A DNA stretch of 64,000 nt from Guyanagaster necrorhizus. Its lineage: Eukaryota; Basidiomycota; Agaricomycetes; Agaricales; Physalacriaceae. Both the position numbers and the translations under genes were made by a program. Shown here piece by piece: positions 44,305 through 55,135 of this stretch. The DNA lies in contig NW_025064934.1 in assembly GCF_019112545.1 (NCBI RefSeq), positions 124,001 to 188,000 of the forward strand. Direction: 5' to 3'. The notes beneath the pieces were generated by a model. The model saw nothing but the letters and a program-made list of their open reading frames with translations, did no database searches and was not told the origin of the DNA. How positions within the stretch are numbered: position 1 is the stretch's first letter; each line of letters begins with the position of its first letter.

Positions 44305-45184
44305 AACAGCTAAGTGACTAAGAGAGGCAAGTGAGAAATGAACTCCTGAACACCAACACCTAACCACTCAATGCATGATCACTAATACAGATGAGTTCAG
44401 ATGGTTTGAATATAATAGAAGCACTTTGCAGACTCAGATAAATCAAATATAAAGATATAAAGGTGGTTTATTCAAGGCTAGTTTTTGTTTTCTAAGATGC
44501 AATACTCATAAGGATGGTAGAAATAAGATATGGTAGGTGAATTGAGACTTAAAATGCAGAGCTACAATGCTCAGCTTAACTTAGAATACTCTAAAACCCA
44601 ATACCAAGTCTCTCAAGCACTTAGGCTTGGCTAACTGCACCTGTGGCTAGCTAGCAGTCCTTGAAACCAAAGAATTGATACTCAGATGTCAAAACTCTTA
44701 TTAAGCCAAAACCCAAATTATACCAAACCCCAAAGTCCAATAAAGACTTCAATTCTTATTCAATACAAGATGACTTAATAACAATAGCTATCCAAGTTAA
44801 GATTACACACAAAACTGCTGATATAGGTACAAACTACTGAGAGCTAGAATGCTTAAATCACAGGGATGGGTTATCTGTTGCACAATCCTCTCTCATCCTG
44901 CTTTTATACATAACTAACTCATATAGAATCTATAAATAATTTAGTCTGGTTACTTATTTGCTTGGCTAGCCCCAAAATTAAGTCATTATCCCACCTTGGC
45001 ATGCCTCATATATCCTTTTCAGATGACCTGGAAAGCCCTTGGCTCTCTGTTTCTATAGTCCATGAATATTTACTATATAATTGATCAACAGATGTGGTGG
45101 CTTCAGTGCTGATTATAGTGATCCAAGGCAGCTGAGCTTTCCAGTTGTGGCTCATTCCCTAAACTTATTGTGAGATGACACAAG
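44305..45184 (-). mobile_element. LTR-like repeat F2, inverted relative to F1
   Basis: The reverse complement matches 24,790-25,472 over several hundred bases with interruptions, including the TATA-bearing part (tgtataaaag against the complement near 44,900). Borders are approximate. Confidence 0.55.
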
Positions 45185-45673
45185 TATTTGATCAATGGTG
45201 CACTGATGGAACATGCTTTAGAACAGAGAACTGAGACCCAAAGAAAGGTATCTGAATAACTGGGTGTTGAACAGAGAAATAAAATGATGGCAACAAAGGG
45301 ATAGATAGAGGAATACTACCCTCAGAGATGAATAGCACATGTACTGCTCAGACACTTGTATGCATACTTACAGTGCCTTAGCATGCTTAACACAGTGAGG
45401 GACTCTGCATCATACTGCAGTATAACACATACTATATTGAGTAAGTTAATTAATGCATGTCAGGCCAGAAGTAGTGCATTTTATGAGCCAGAGAGAATGA
45501 TGAGACACTGGAAAAGAGAATATAACTATTGTGGCTGACTCCAGACATGGGAGATAACTCTAGAGGTCCAGAACAGTTTACTGCTGTCAGGGATGTGTCA
45601 CTGAGGAAATAAGAAAGTGAGCAGACCTGGCTAGGCCAGCTAGCTGAGGTCAGCTAGCAAGGAAACATTGCGC
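45185..45673 (+). mobile_element. Truncated 1.8-kb repeat, fragment E
   Basis: Matches an internal stretch of copy B (about 28,537-29,017), from tgatcaatg to aaacattgc, with no ends. Copy D begins directly after it. Confidence 0.75.
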
Positions 45674-47478
45674 TGACATGCCCTCTCCATGTTCAGGCAT
45701 GTAAAATTGCAAAAATTGCGAATACATGGACTGCATTCCAGTCCAGTAAGCATGTAACAGAAAATAGGACTAGAGCACACAGAAACCTAGCTATCATAAT
45801 GATAAACTGAAGTAACAATAAGCAGAGTGCATGACCTAGTAACAGACTAATACCAGAGGGGTTAGGCTGCATGTGAGGTCCCAGCACTTGGCCCTAAATG
45901 CACCAATACTATTACAAGAGGACATGCTAAAAATAAAAAGACTATGATTGAAATATGATTGGCAATCCTGATCACATTGATCAATGATGCACTGATGGGA
46001 CATGCTTTAGAACAGGAAACTGAGATCCAAAGAAAGGTATCTGAATAACAGGGTGCTGAACAGAGAAGTGACATGATGGCAACAAAGGAATAGATAGAGG
46101 AATACTACCCTCAGAGATGAATAGCATGTGTACTGCTCAGAGACTTGCCTGCATACTTACTGTGCCTTAGTGTGCTTAACATAGTGAGGGACTCTGCATC
46201 ATACCACAGTATGACACCTACCATATTGGGTCAGTTAATTAATGCATGTCAGGCCAGAAGTAGTGCAATTTATGAGCCAGAGGGAATGTTGAGACACAGG
46301 AGAAGAAAACATAACTATTGTGGCTGACTCCAGACATGGGAGATAACTCCAGGGGTCCAGAACAGTTTACTGCTGTCAGAGATATGTCACCAAGACAAGA
46401 AGAAAGTGAGCAGACCTGGTGAGGCCAGCTAGCTGATGTCAGCTAGCAAAGAAACAGTGGGCACAGTCATCACCTGAAAGAGAATAAGCATGGTAACTGC
46501 AATATGTGTGTGAATAATACCTGTGGGATCCAGCATGGAGTCCTGCACTTTGAGGATACCATAGTAGGATTGTATTAGTAAGTATCCTAGTAGAGTATTT
46601 AAATATGGTATTGTATGACTGGAAGGGAGAGTTTTCTGACCCCCCACAGTTGTGGTGTATTGGGCACAGAAAGCCTTGCACTCTAGCTCTGGGTTTGTGT
46701 TAGTAACTCTGGGCAAGAGAATAAACTTATTATTGAATATCATTGAGAGAGCTGTGAGAACTAAGCGAGGCATCGAAGCTCACAAAGGACTTAGGCCCAG
46801 TTTGATAAGAGGTTTTGGATTGTGCTATAATCTGAGAATAAGGGAGCAGTGTCTGAAGGGTGTCATCTTGAGTTTTTGAGGTATTTGTGATGCACAGTGC
46901 TACAGGTGGCAGAGGTTCAAACTCTTTGGTCTGTTGGACAGGGTTTCATTGTGTTTGTGTCTCTGGATCACATAGGTTTGAATCCTGTGGGTCTATGATC
47001 AGTTTGGAAGCTTGTGAACAGAGATCTGTGCTCTTTGGCACTTGTGGACATGTTTGTGATTGGTTTCTGCTTAGAGCACGAGGCTTTGAGTTGTGTATTG
47101 TGTGTGTTAGAGATTTGAGTTGATCTGAGCTGTGCTTGGGACCATTTGAGAGTTTTGAAGGAGTGTTTCAATGTATTGTATTGAACTGTGGTACCCTTTG
47201 CCTTGAGGCCCAGCAACACCAGTTGCCACCTCTTGTTTTGATAAAACAAAAAGCTTTGAGACTTAGAGAGATCTACAACTGTTATACATGTGCTATTACT
47301 GTTCACACACTGTGGATGCATTGAAGAAGACAATTATATTTGTTGATTACTACTTTTATCACATTATAATCCCCCCATGAACTAAGAGTTTTGTGTGTGT
47401 GTTGGTGTGAGTGTGGTCAGTGGATAGTGCTCTGCTGTATCTGTTTTCACCTTGTGCGCACTCAGATCCTCTTCACCG
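45674..47478 (+). mobile_element. 1.8-kb repeat, copy D, at the right edge of the block
   Basis: TGACATGCCCTCTCC to CCTCTTCACCG, collinear with A and B. Its last base abuts CpG-rich host DNA. It probably inserted into fragment E, but E does not resume on the right, so a deletion or recombination joined D to host sequence. Confidence 0.8.
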
Positions 47479-48017
47479 TGTTGGTGTCCGGCATTATCAC
47501 TAGCGATACCATTTTCCATGGTGGTTGCGGCTCCAGCGGATTTCTCTGACAGCTGTACAGCCAAAGCAATGAGTGCCTGAACTGAGAAAGAAATGTACAC
47601 ATGTCAGTGCAAGGCATTGCAACAGAACTCGCTGTACTCAGTCCCGATATCGCTCTCTTCATCTTATGACCATCCAAGCGCGGTTTGAAATGCTCGTCGT
47701 GGCGTATTCAACCTCTAATCGCTGGAGTACATTTGAGGTTTGGAGGAAAGGCGATCGATGTCGATGAGACCTCGTTTTTCTCACACACGGCATCAAAGAG
47801 GATGGTATGCGAGTTGTGGGTCCGTCACCGCCATGAGCATCACATATTCAGAGAGGCGAGAGGTGAACACACGCCTACATTGGTGCATGCGTCCTTCAGC
47901 TTCATCTCCGGTCCTTCGCAACCAACTTTGTCACCCTGGAGCCAGGGCAAGACCAACGAGAGGAAAAGCTCTCGCCCTCTTCATGACCTCTGCGTTCCCT
48001 CAACACGCCTCGATCTC
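47479..48017. other. Host DNA next to the block, no gene recognised
   Basis: CpG-normal. A minus-strand frame (47,477-47,600: QALIALAVQLSEKSAGAATT) resembles the start of a signal-peptide-bearing or helical protein cut off by copy D, but it cannot be identified. Confidence 0.3.
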
Positions 48018-48978
48018 CCAATTGATATTTGATACACATACACACCTTCTCTCTGCGTTTGCTTTGTTTCACTCAGAGTGTCCTGATGGGCAACAAGACA
48101 AATTTCGCCTTGGCAAAGGGGTAGTCGATGTGTAGCGCTATCCGGAAGTGTTCATGCGAGGAACATGGGAGAAACTGGTAGATGGGAAACGAAGTGTCGA
48201 TTCGTCATCGGTGAGTACCCTTGCTCTTTCCAACTATGTTTCTCATCAGCATCCTCCAGGTGCTCAGCTGTTTGTTCTTTGACTTTGAAACCGCCTCTCG
48301 TCGAGGTAATTTCCATCCAGACATGAAGCAAAGTGGTTCACCCCTGCTGTGGAGTCCGAGATTCCCACTGCGTTGTCGCATCCATCCCTGGTGAGATCGG
48401 GCTGGACTGCCAATACACGCTTTCGCCGCCAGATGTCCAGCAACGGGTGTTCGCCCGTCAGCTACGGATACCTGTGGATCGCGGTATCCCTATTACAGTC
48501 CACACACGAAAAGCAGAAGAAGATAGAGAATCATGAAGGAAATAGTGCCCAAGGACCGCCGAGTACGTCTTTTTCTCTATCGGGGTGCTGACAGTGCTGA
48601 CTATATATGTAACGACAGGTCCACATTCACTGCTTCACCGACATTGCTGCCTTTGGCCTCCGCCTCCTCGATCACTTCCCGAACCTCCACATCGGCGTGA
48701 CGGACGTCGTCTGCTATGCATCGAACCTCAACGCTCCTCAAGCAGGTGGCAGCCACCGACAACAAGCGAATCCTGCCGGAGACCGACGTGCGGTATATGG
48801 TCTCAGCGAACGTGTAGGCGTGCTGGAGCCGAAGCAGTCAAGGTTGTCATTCTCCCATTCGCCGATGATACCCTGGACTGAAGTGTTTGCAGCGGATGCT
48901 ATGAGCGAGGGGTGGGATACGGAGCGGGTGTTGGATCTGGCGAAGGAGTACTCGGAGGGTATATGGGGTGGAAGGTAA
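48018..48978 (+). pseudogene. TatD-type metal-dependent deoxyribonuclease, decayed
   Basis: Family blocks in order: FDTHTHLLSAFALF (metal-binding DTHTH), CRIHPW-like and GWTANTRF-like segments in shifting frames, SPPDVQQRVFARQLR, GIPITVHTRKAEED, VHIHCFTD, LLDHFPNLHIGVTDVVCYAS and GWDTERVLDLAKEYSEGIWG. TatD enzymes are TIM-barrel amidohydrolase-fold nucleases. One intron at about 48,561-48,618 still has good borders, but at least three frame changes and stops (for example after MVSANV) interrupt the rest, and no ATG precedes FDTHTH in frame. Either a pseudogene or a badly sequenced gene; the neighbouring broken genes favour decay. Confidence 0.75.
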
Positions 48979-49532
48979 GGGATTATCATCAAGCATACAT
49001 CTATGCCAGGAACTAATCTAAACGAGACTAGATCTGATGTGGAGGACGGGAAGAAAAATATCATTGGACGCGATATAATATATTTAGTCTTGAAGCTCAT
49101 CCAAGGCACGGCGCACCAGTACTCCGCATTGTCACCTTCCGGGTAGAACCTCCTCTGCGGTTGGCTATAGGCTAGAGTGATTGCATGAAACAGGAGAAAG
49201 GATGTGGACAGGAAAGATTGGATGTTAGAAAAAGTGGTACTCGGGCCCGAGCCTGTAGAATCTGACGACGAGGAGCTCTCAGAGAGACGATCGCCATTGT
49301 GTGATGGGGGAATAACTGTCACATACAGAGAAAAATGTTTAGTTTCGCCACCCCAAAACCAAAAAAATGAGGATATTATAATATTACTATTTCGCACATA
49401 TACATGGGAATTGACGTACTTGTGTACTTGCGCCTTAAACTTGCATCATTGTCGTATGCCTAGAGCAAGTACTGACGCTAATATCATCAACGATACGAAG
49501 GTAAAAGGTCGGTGTTAGACGATCGAGGAAAG
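48979..49532. other. Intergenic
   Basis: No gene recognised. A 219-codon minus-strand frame here (48,738-49,397) is largely antisense to the TatD remnant and has no motif. Confidence 0.4.
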
Positions 49533-50384
49533 ATGGCGTGGGAACCCACGACGTCGTTTCCAAATCTGATTCCGCGGCAGTACTTTGCTTACCACCAGGA
49601 TATCATACAGAGATTCTTTACTGATGAACCACACTGAAGCATTACCCTCCCCTTGAGTCTGACCCAGAAATATTCAACGAGCTCCTCCGCCGCCTCGGCG
49701 TCAACAACAGCATCAAATTCATCGACATCTTCTCCCTGGACATAGACCCTGACGTTCCCCGGCCACCATTAGCGCTCATTTTTATATGCCCATGCGGCCT
49801 GCCACCATGACCAGGCGAAGAAGTATTGGAACGCATAGCAAAAGGTCCCTTTGATTCAAGGATGTTTTGGGTGCCGCAGTCAATTCGCCATGTCTGTGGG
49901 CTGTACGCGCTATTGCACTCTGTCTGTAACGGTGACGCGAGGAAGCACGTATGTCGTATGCTGCATTCCCTCCACATCACTCATCTGTGCATGTAGATCC
50001 TGCCAAACACACCTCTCTCGCGCCTACTCGAAAAGACATCCACCTTGACTTCAAGTCCTGAGCTGGCTCGCGTCTTGGAGGATGACAGTGACATTGAAGA
50101 GGCGCACTGCTCGATTGGGAGACGAGGGAACACGCCGATACCAGATGTTTCTGTGAATGCCGGAGGTCAGTACCTCGCTTTCGTCCTTAGGAGCAAAGAA
50201 CGGGAAAACGCATCGTCTACGACAAAGTGCTCACACCAGACCAGGACTCGCTCAGCGAGCCAGTCCTCGACCTTATCCGTGGGTACATCAAGGACCTGAG
50301 CGCCGATGGGAACCTCGAGTTCAGTTTGATGGCTTTGGTAGAGGACAATTCTATGCTAGAGTGTATTGGTACTGATGTACATTA
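49533..50384 (+). pseudogene. Ubiquitin C-terminal hydrolase (UCH, peptidase C12), decayed
   Basis: Segments in order match UCH: LESDPEIFNELLRRLGV (with I of NNSIKFIDIFSLD following), PRPPLALIF, the active-site block MFWVPQSIRHVCGLYALLHS (Gln and Cys present), ARVLEDDSDIEEAH, then GGQYLAFV where family members have a catalytic His (HYxAFV), and NLEFSLMALVED near the C-terminus. These enzymes free ubiquitin from small adducts. The frame shifts several times, a TGA at 49,635-49,637 stands where Trp is expected, and the catalytic His position reads Gln. The gene is very likely dead. Confidence 0.7.
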
Positions 50385-50807
50385 AAGTACTATTATGTTT
50401 CGAATCAAGTGCGAACCCACTGACAAAATCGATATCATAAACGCTTGGGTCCTGCACATGCTGAAGGAAAAGTTGCCACCGTTGCCGCAGCAATTCTGCA
50501 ACAGTAAATATATGAGAACGAAGGACATACAATTCTATGCAGTCATGCGTATTCAGTATGGTCATGAATAAAACGTGTGTGCATCATACGATAGTTGTAC
50601 GAGCTTACCTGTAGTGCGTTCGCATGGCTTTGATGTGCGGCATGATTTTCCATCCTACAGTCTTCTTCTGTCACCTCTACTTTCTCTTCGAGTGCGCTTA
50701 ACTGCATCTGCAGCTTCACCCTCGACATGATAAGAGGATACAAGTGTGCCGACGACACAGTACATATTCCCCTGAGCCGCAAAAATCGGAGAAACATCGC
50801 AATTGCA
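50385..50807. other. Intergenic, no gene recognised
   Basis: Minus-strand open frame continues the charged helical tail of the next gene (LQMQLSALEEKVEVTEEDCR) with a possible intron between; this may be its former C-terminus or another small gene. Confidence 0.3.
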
Positions 50808-51837
50808 CTACGGACCCTCTTCCTTCCTCAGCCTCTTCTTCAAATCAACCTCGGGCATACGACCCTCATCTCTCGTAACAACAGGACTCGTATTCGGCAT
50901 CGCCAGCGTCTCCCCACCCATCTCATCCACAAAAGACCACGTTATATTGATCCTCCCCAAAGTCTGATTAGCGAGCTACTGAACACGCTCGGGGAAAAGT
51001 CGAGGCTCCACCGGATCTGACATCCCGCACAGCGGTCTACGATGGTGATCTCTTGCGTGGTGGTTTCTTGTTGCGTGTTTGGGTCCGTGTCTGCCAATGG
51101 TCAGCAGTTGCCGGGGAAATGATGTGAATTAAGTAGGAGAAATGGGCTACTGACAGTGAGCTACGAGCTTCTTCCCGCAGATAGGGTTTCTGCTTACAAG
51201 TCAGAAACCCATGAGCTCTGTGCGATACGCAAGGAACACATACGTATTCGGGTTCTTAGTCGTCGAACCACTGCCATTGGCATCGCACTGAGTCGATCAA
51301 GTAAATCTCTGGTGTAAAACAGGTACATACGGCCAGTAGTCGAAGAGCAAGTACGATACTGCCGCTATGGGGTCCCCCTCTGTGTTGTTCTGTCCGCAGG
51401 CGCCCGAACCTGGAGTATACCATGTGCCTAAAAAGACATCTGGTTCATTCCGGGCAGCAAACGAGGGTGAGACTTATTCATTTACCATCTCCGATATGCA
51501 TACCATCCAGCGACTCGACGGGAACAGGGGTGGTCGGGTCTGTACCGACGGCAGTACTCGTCAAAGTCCTGGTACCGTACATTTCACTCGTAGTGGTATA
51601 CGTGCTGGTCGGTTCTCCAGCAAAACTTGTCAAAGCCCCAGCATCGTACGTTCCACTCGTGGTGGTGGTGGCGGTGGTATACGGCTGGCTGCTGCCGGGA
51701 TCAGTATCAGTGGTAGTCGTGGCATAGGCGGTAGTTTGAGTCGGACTCTGTATAGTTTGGGACCCCGGGTCTGCTTCCATGGGAAAGGCGCTGACTGCCA
51801 CAGCGAAGAAGAGAAAAAGAGCAGCGGAAAACATCAT
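50808..51837 (-). pseudogene. Secreted double-psi beta-barrel (expansin/RlpA-like) protein, one frameshift
   Basis: Starts MMFSAALFLFFAVAVSAFPM, a signal peptide, followed by a Thr/Ser-rich linker of about 95 residues. Spliced exons then give a DPBB domain: GTWYTPGSGACGQNNTEGDP, IAAVSYLLFDYWPY, CDANGSGSTTKN, CGKKLVAH, EITIVDRCAGC, SLDFSPSVF and LANQTLGRINITWSFV. Conserved Cys and the VDRC motif are present. Such proteins are small secreted, often cell-wall-associated fungal proteins. Introns are well formed. Between DFSPSVFS and LANQTLG (about 50,990) the frame shifts by one base and no intron can explain it, so the gene is either freshly broken or carries a sequencing error. A charged extension of about 35 residues follows the domain before TAG at 50,808-50,810. 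Confidence 0.75.
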
Positions 51838-51936
51838 CAAGACATTAGGAGAAAAGGTCTGAAGGAGGTAAGAGCAGTTGAATGGTACCGCCTGCAGACC
51901 TGGGGATGAGGCTAGCTAGGGTCTGTCCAAGTCTGA

Positions 51937-52253
51937 CGGAGAAACCTGTGCCCACTGGATGGAAGCAATCCACAGTGTCCTCCGTCCAGGTTGATGGGAA
52001 AATTTCATTGAAACAAGCATGGGCCAAGGGATAGAGGTGGGGGATAAGAAGTGAGTCAGACCATGCTGTGGGGAGACCGATTTCTCTGTGTACTTGCTAT
52101 ATATCATGTAACGAGCCCCTGGCATGTCGACCCAGAGTAAATATTGCAATTGATGACGCGTGACGTCATGGGGAGGAAAGGATCATCGTCGATACGCGGG
52201 TGGATGCAATATTTACGAGCAGGGGGGACATGCTATCAACCTGTTGCGTGAGA
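51937..52253 (+). repeat. Dispersed repeat X, copy 2
   Basis: Partner of 17,031-17,330 in the same orientation with small indels. It ends at tcaacctgttgc, exactly where repeat Y starts. Confidence 0.8.
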
Positions 52254-52505
52254 CACCATATCCTCCGGGAAAACAACTGTTGGTCGCCATCCTTGTGAAG
52301 AACCAGTGCCTGTATCAAAACTCGACCTGCCAGACCCGGCAGCTAAATACCGGATATCATTCCCCAATGCAGGGTGGCCTTCGATGAGATATGGGAGGAG
52401 GAACAAGGCATTTGTCGACCCAGAACGGACCACCATGGCAAGACCATAGAGGTCCTACAACGGACGATCAGACACCGAAAGCGTACTTGATGTAAAATGG
52501 CACGA
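52254..52505 (-). repeat. Dispersed repeat Y, CpG-bearing copy
   Basis: The reverse complement matches 41,395-41,582. X copy 2 and this Y copy are contiguous and may be parts of one element of about 570 bp. Confidence 0.75.
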
Positions 52506-53114
52506 TTCCATGAATGTGCCTTCATATTTGGCCATGGCTCCCATTTATTGCACAATGCCCTGCAAGCTGCACTAGAGCAAAGACGCAGTGGAACAGGTAA
52601 TTGTTTGTCCTATTCGTTGAACTACCCCGGTCCTTCAGAGAATACACCGCCGAATGCGGCTGTTTCTTCCTACATTCCAGCGTCTCGACAAGACATTCCA
52701 CAGTGTCCTCGGTTCATCATGAACCAGCCTAGGCAACGCAAGCAATATCAGCGCGCAACACGGCAACGGATGCAGATAAGACGCACATGCAGGATTTCTG
52801 AAAACGACGGAGCGACTGCTGCCTTCGAGATTATACTTGCCCTTCGAAAGACGCTACAGCCGTGTCCGTGTCCCCTACCAAATTCATCCCGATATCTGGA
52901 AGGCCAGCGTGCAACAGCGAGAATAGTTTGCGTTCCCAACACAGACGTAATCAGTGCAAGAGAGACGGGCCAAATATTTCCCACGCTATTTTGCTTTCAA
53001 CCACCATTATCTCTGCAGCTCTCTAGGCTCGGATTTTCTTCTACCTCGACGCTTGACGCGACTTTGAGTCACGAACAAAGACGGCTACGACTGCAGATCA
53101 TCTATATGCTATAA
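52497..53114 (+). CDS. Hypothetical ORF, 205 codons
   Basis: An uninterrupted frame (MARFHECAFIFGHGSHLLHN... to LRLQIIYML) starting at the edge of repeat Y. Composition is mixed, with Arg- and Pro-rich segments and no recognised domain. The start within repeat DNA and the lack of motifs make it doubtful; it may be chance. Confidence 0.25.
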   Translation: MARFHECAFIFGHGSHLLHNALQAALEQRRSGTGNCLSYSLNYPGPSENTPPNAAVSSYIPASRQDIPQCPRFIMNQPRQRKQYQRATRQRMQIRRTCRISENDGATAAFEIILALRKTLQPCPCPLPNSSRYLEGQRATARIVCVPNTDVISARETGQIFPTLFCFQPPLSLQLSRLGFSSTSTLDATLSHEQRRLRLQIIYML

Positions 53115-53335
53115 CGGTAACGGCAGTGTCATCGTTCTATGCGATGGCCACGTTACAAAATGACGGGAAATCCACAAAGGTAGCTCTTGCTGTCTTGATT
53201 GATATCAGACTCTGATATCTTTATAGCGCTATGCGAAGGTCTAGTACAAAGATTCTAGCTGCAAAGGTCGGTCGTCCCGACACTTCGAAAATATGATACA
53301 TATCCCTCAAGAAAAGACAGTTTCATCATCATCAA

Positions 53336-54439
53336 ATGGACCTAGGACCATTCATTTATAACAAGCCGCGCAAGTTCATACGAAATATCATGCATGGTCT
53401 GGATCCAGACCCATTGCAGACGATATATCCTCCAGCCGCTATCCAGGAAGACGGCCGAAAAGTCGAGATAACCGGTCCTCGCTATCTCGGCTCTTACAGC
53501 TGGCTGACCGGCCGAACACCCAGAATCCTCGTCCCCGGCGCGCCCCGCATCTGGGTCGACAGACCAACACCCTTCACTCTGTCCCCCGACTCCGGCTTCC
53601 AATCCTGCGACCACAACGCTTACCAGCTCCCCCCCTACCCCCTCCTACCCATCTTCCTCGCCGTCACCACCACCTTCGACTGGTCCTCCGTGGACGTCGT
53701 CGCAGACTGCCACAGCTTCCTCCGTCTCATCGCCTTCGCCACCGGCCAACGACACGACTTCCGCATGGACCTGCAGCTCGCCGGGTCCAAGACCGTCTTG
53801 TGCACCAGGTGGGAGCCCAAGGTCCTCATGAGCGCCGACCCGGGCGGGTACGGCCGCAACTTTGAGCGCATGCTCACGCGCCCTGCGCCTGGGTGCACGA
53901 ATGCCGCCTCGCACCACCGAGTGATCACGTACGACCTTGCGGGGATGAAGCTCGTCGTGCGGGCCGAGGTCGACGCGTGTTTACCCTCTGGCAAGGCGGC
54001 GGCCGCACATGCGCAACAACAACAACAACCACACGTTCCACCACAGTCCGCCCTGGTGGAGCTGACGACGAAATCGAAAAACAACTGTTCCCGTGCATCG
54101 AGGATGGCGTACAAGCACATGCAGATGTGTCTCGCGCAGACGCCCAATCTGATCTGCGGGACGCACCAGTATGGTGTGTTCGGCAAGGTGGTGAGGAGGG
54201 AAATGTCGGATGAGGGGCGGGGCCAGAGGGAGGCGAAGCTTCGGCTGCTCAGAGATGCTCTGGGGAGCATCCAGCAGCTGGTGGTCGACGCGGGGCGGGG
54301 CGGCAGGTTGACGCTTGTTTATAAGGATAGAGTGTTGAAGCTCTATCGGAGGAGCTCGATGAACAGTCTGTTGCCTGAAGAGTATATGAGGATGTTCCAG
54401 CCGAACGCCTCGGTCTTTTTTCGATTGTTTAATAGGTGA
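53336..54439 (+). CDS. Conserved fungal protein of unknown function
   Basis: Single exon, 367 residues. The pattern YLGSYSWLTGRTPRILVPG, then DHNAYQLPPYPLLPIF, FDWSSVDVVADCHSFLRLI, DLQLAGSKTVLCTRWE, and HHRVITYDLAGMKLVVRAEV is that of a large fungal family, often mislabelled as geranylgeranyl pyrophosphate synthetase in databases, whose function is unknown. The C-terminal half contains a short Gln run (about residue 226) and MAYKHMQMCLAQTPNLICG. No signal peptide or membrane segment. G/C-rich third positions indicate a well-used gene. The frame is intact and the ATG at 53,336 is the first in frame. Confidence 0.75.
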   Translation: MDLGPFIYNKPRKFIRNIMHGLDPDPLQTIYPPAAIQEDGRKVEITGPRYLGSYSWLTGRTPRILVPGAPRIWVDRPTPFTLSPDSGFQSCDHNAYQLPPYPLLPIFLAVTTTFDWSSVDVVADCHSFLRLIAFATGQRHDFRMDLQLAGSKTVLCTRWEPKVLMSADPGGYGRNFERMLTRPAPGCTNAASHHRVITYDLAGMKLVVRAEVDACLPSGKAAAAHAQQQQQPHVPPQSALVELTTKSKNNCSRASRMAYKHMQMCLAQTPNLICGTHQYGVFGKVVRREMSDEGRGQREAKLRLLRDALGSIQQLVVDAGRGGRLTLVYKDRVLKLYRRSSMNSLLPEEYMRMFQPNASVFFRLFNR

Positions 54440-55135
54440 TGGTGGCAAATGACTCTGAGAATGCGACTATACGACAGTGCACAGACCGAAGCGGCGTAAA
54501 GCAGCATCACAACTCCCCTCCCTTCTCTCATATGAGGCCGGAGACGTACTCTGCCTTTCCTTTCATCTCAGCGATATCTTCATCTCCCATCTGAGAGGAT
54601 CGAGCGCGTACATCTCTTCTTACCCGCTCTTTCTCCTGCTCTTCACCTAGAGGCTCCGCGTCTCTCCGCTATCAACCGTACGAATTCTAGATACCGCACC
54701 GCTTCCTCCCCACAGAAGATCCTCAGGACTCCGCGGTATCGCACCTATGCGTCCGACTGGGTGCTATTAGAGCGGGACGTGGTTCTACCGGCGGAATTTC
54801 TGCGCTACTTGAGCGGACGGGGGGAATAGAGCACGTCATTTAGATGCCGATTGTGCGTCTGCGGAAATACGAAAGACTTTGTTCTCCTTTGGTGGATGAA
54901 GAGCCTCGTTTTGACCGAGTGAGGAGGCACACGTCTCGGCAGTATTATCATCACTGCTCGATCTGTGTAGACAAGGTATCTGGAAGAACCATATGTGTGC
55001 ACCGAGAGAAAAAATATCGAGCCTAGCAAGCTACCACTATCGCAAGACAGTCTCCGTTAATGAGATATCAAAGCAAGTTTATTTATTTTTTCCAAGTACC
55101 CTTTATCCTCCTTGCAACAAAAAAAAAAACATTTT
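54440..55135. other. Intergenic with short coding-like remnant
   Basis: On the minus strand 54,537-54,780 reads in two shifted frames as VLRIFCGEEAVRYLEFVRLI and EPLGEEQEKERVRRDVRARS with a stop at 54,537, probably the broken end of a gene I cannot name. Nothing else was seen; the last 60 bp form the dioxygenase 3' flank. Confidence 0.35.

Noticed and set aside
17364..47478. Ascomycete-type RIP (CpA to TpA)
   Set aside because: Changes seen at catalytic sites and between LTRs fit CpG to TpG/CpA; CpA remains common in the block.
17364..47478. Centromere core
   Set aside because: Nested chromodomain elements are compatible, but there is no independent evidence such as tandem satellites or scale, and only 30 kb is visible.
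48738..49397. 219-codon open frame on the minus strand
   Set aside because: Largely antisense to the TatD remnant, no domain, and composition explained by the other strand.
53635..54270. 211-codon open frame on the minus strand
   Set aside because: Wholly antisense to the intact conserved fungal gene; Cys and Ala runs result from codon bias of the sense strand.
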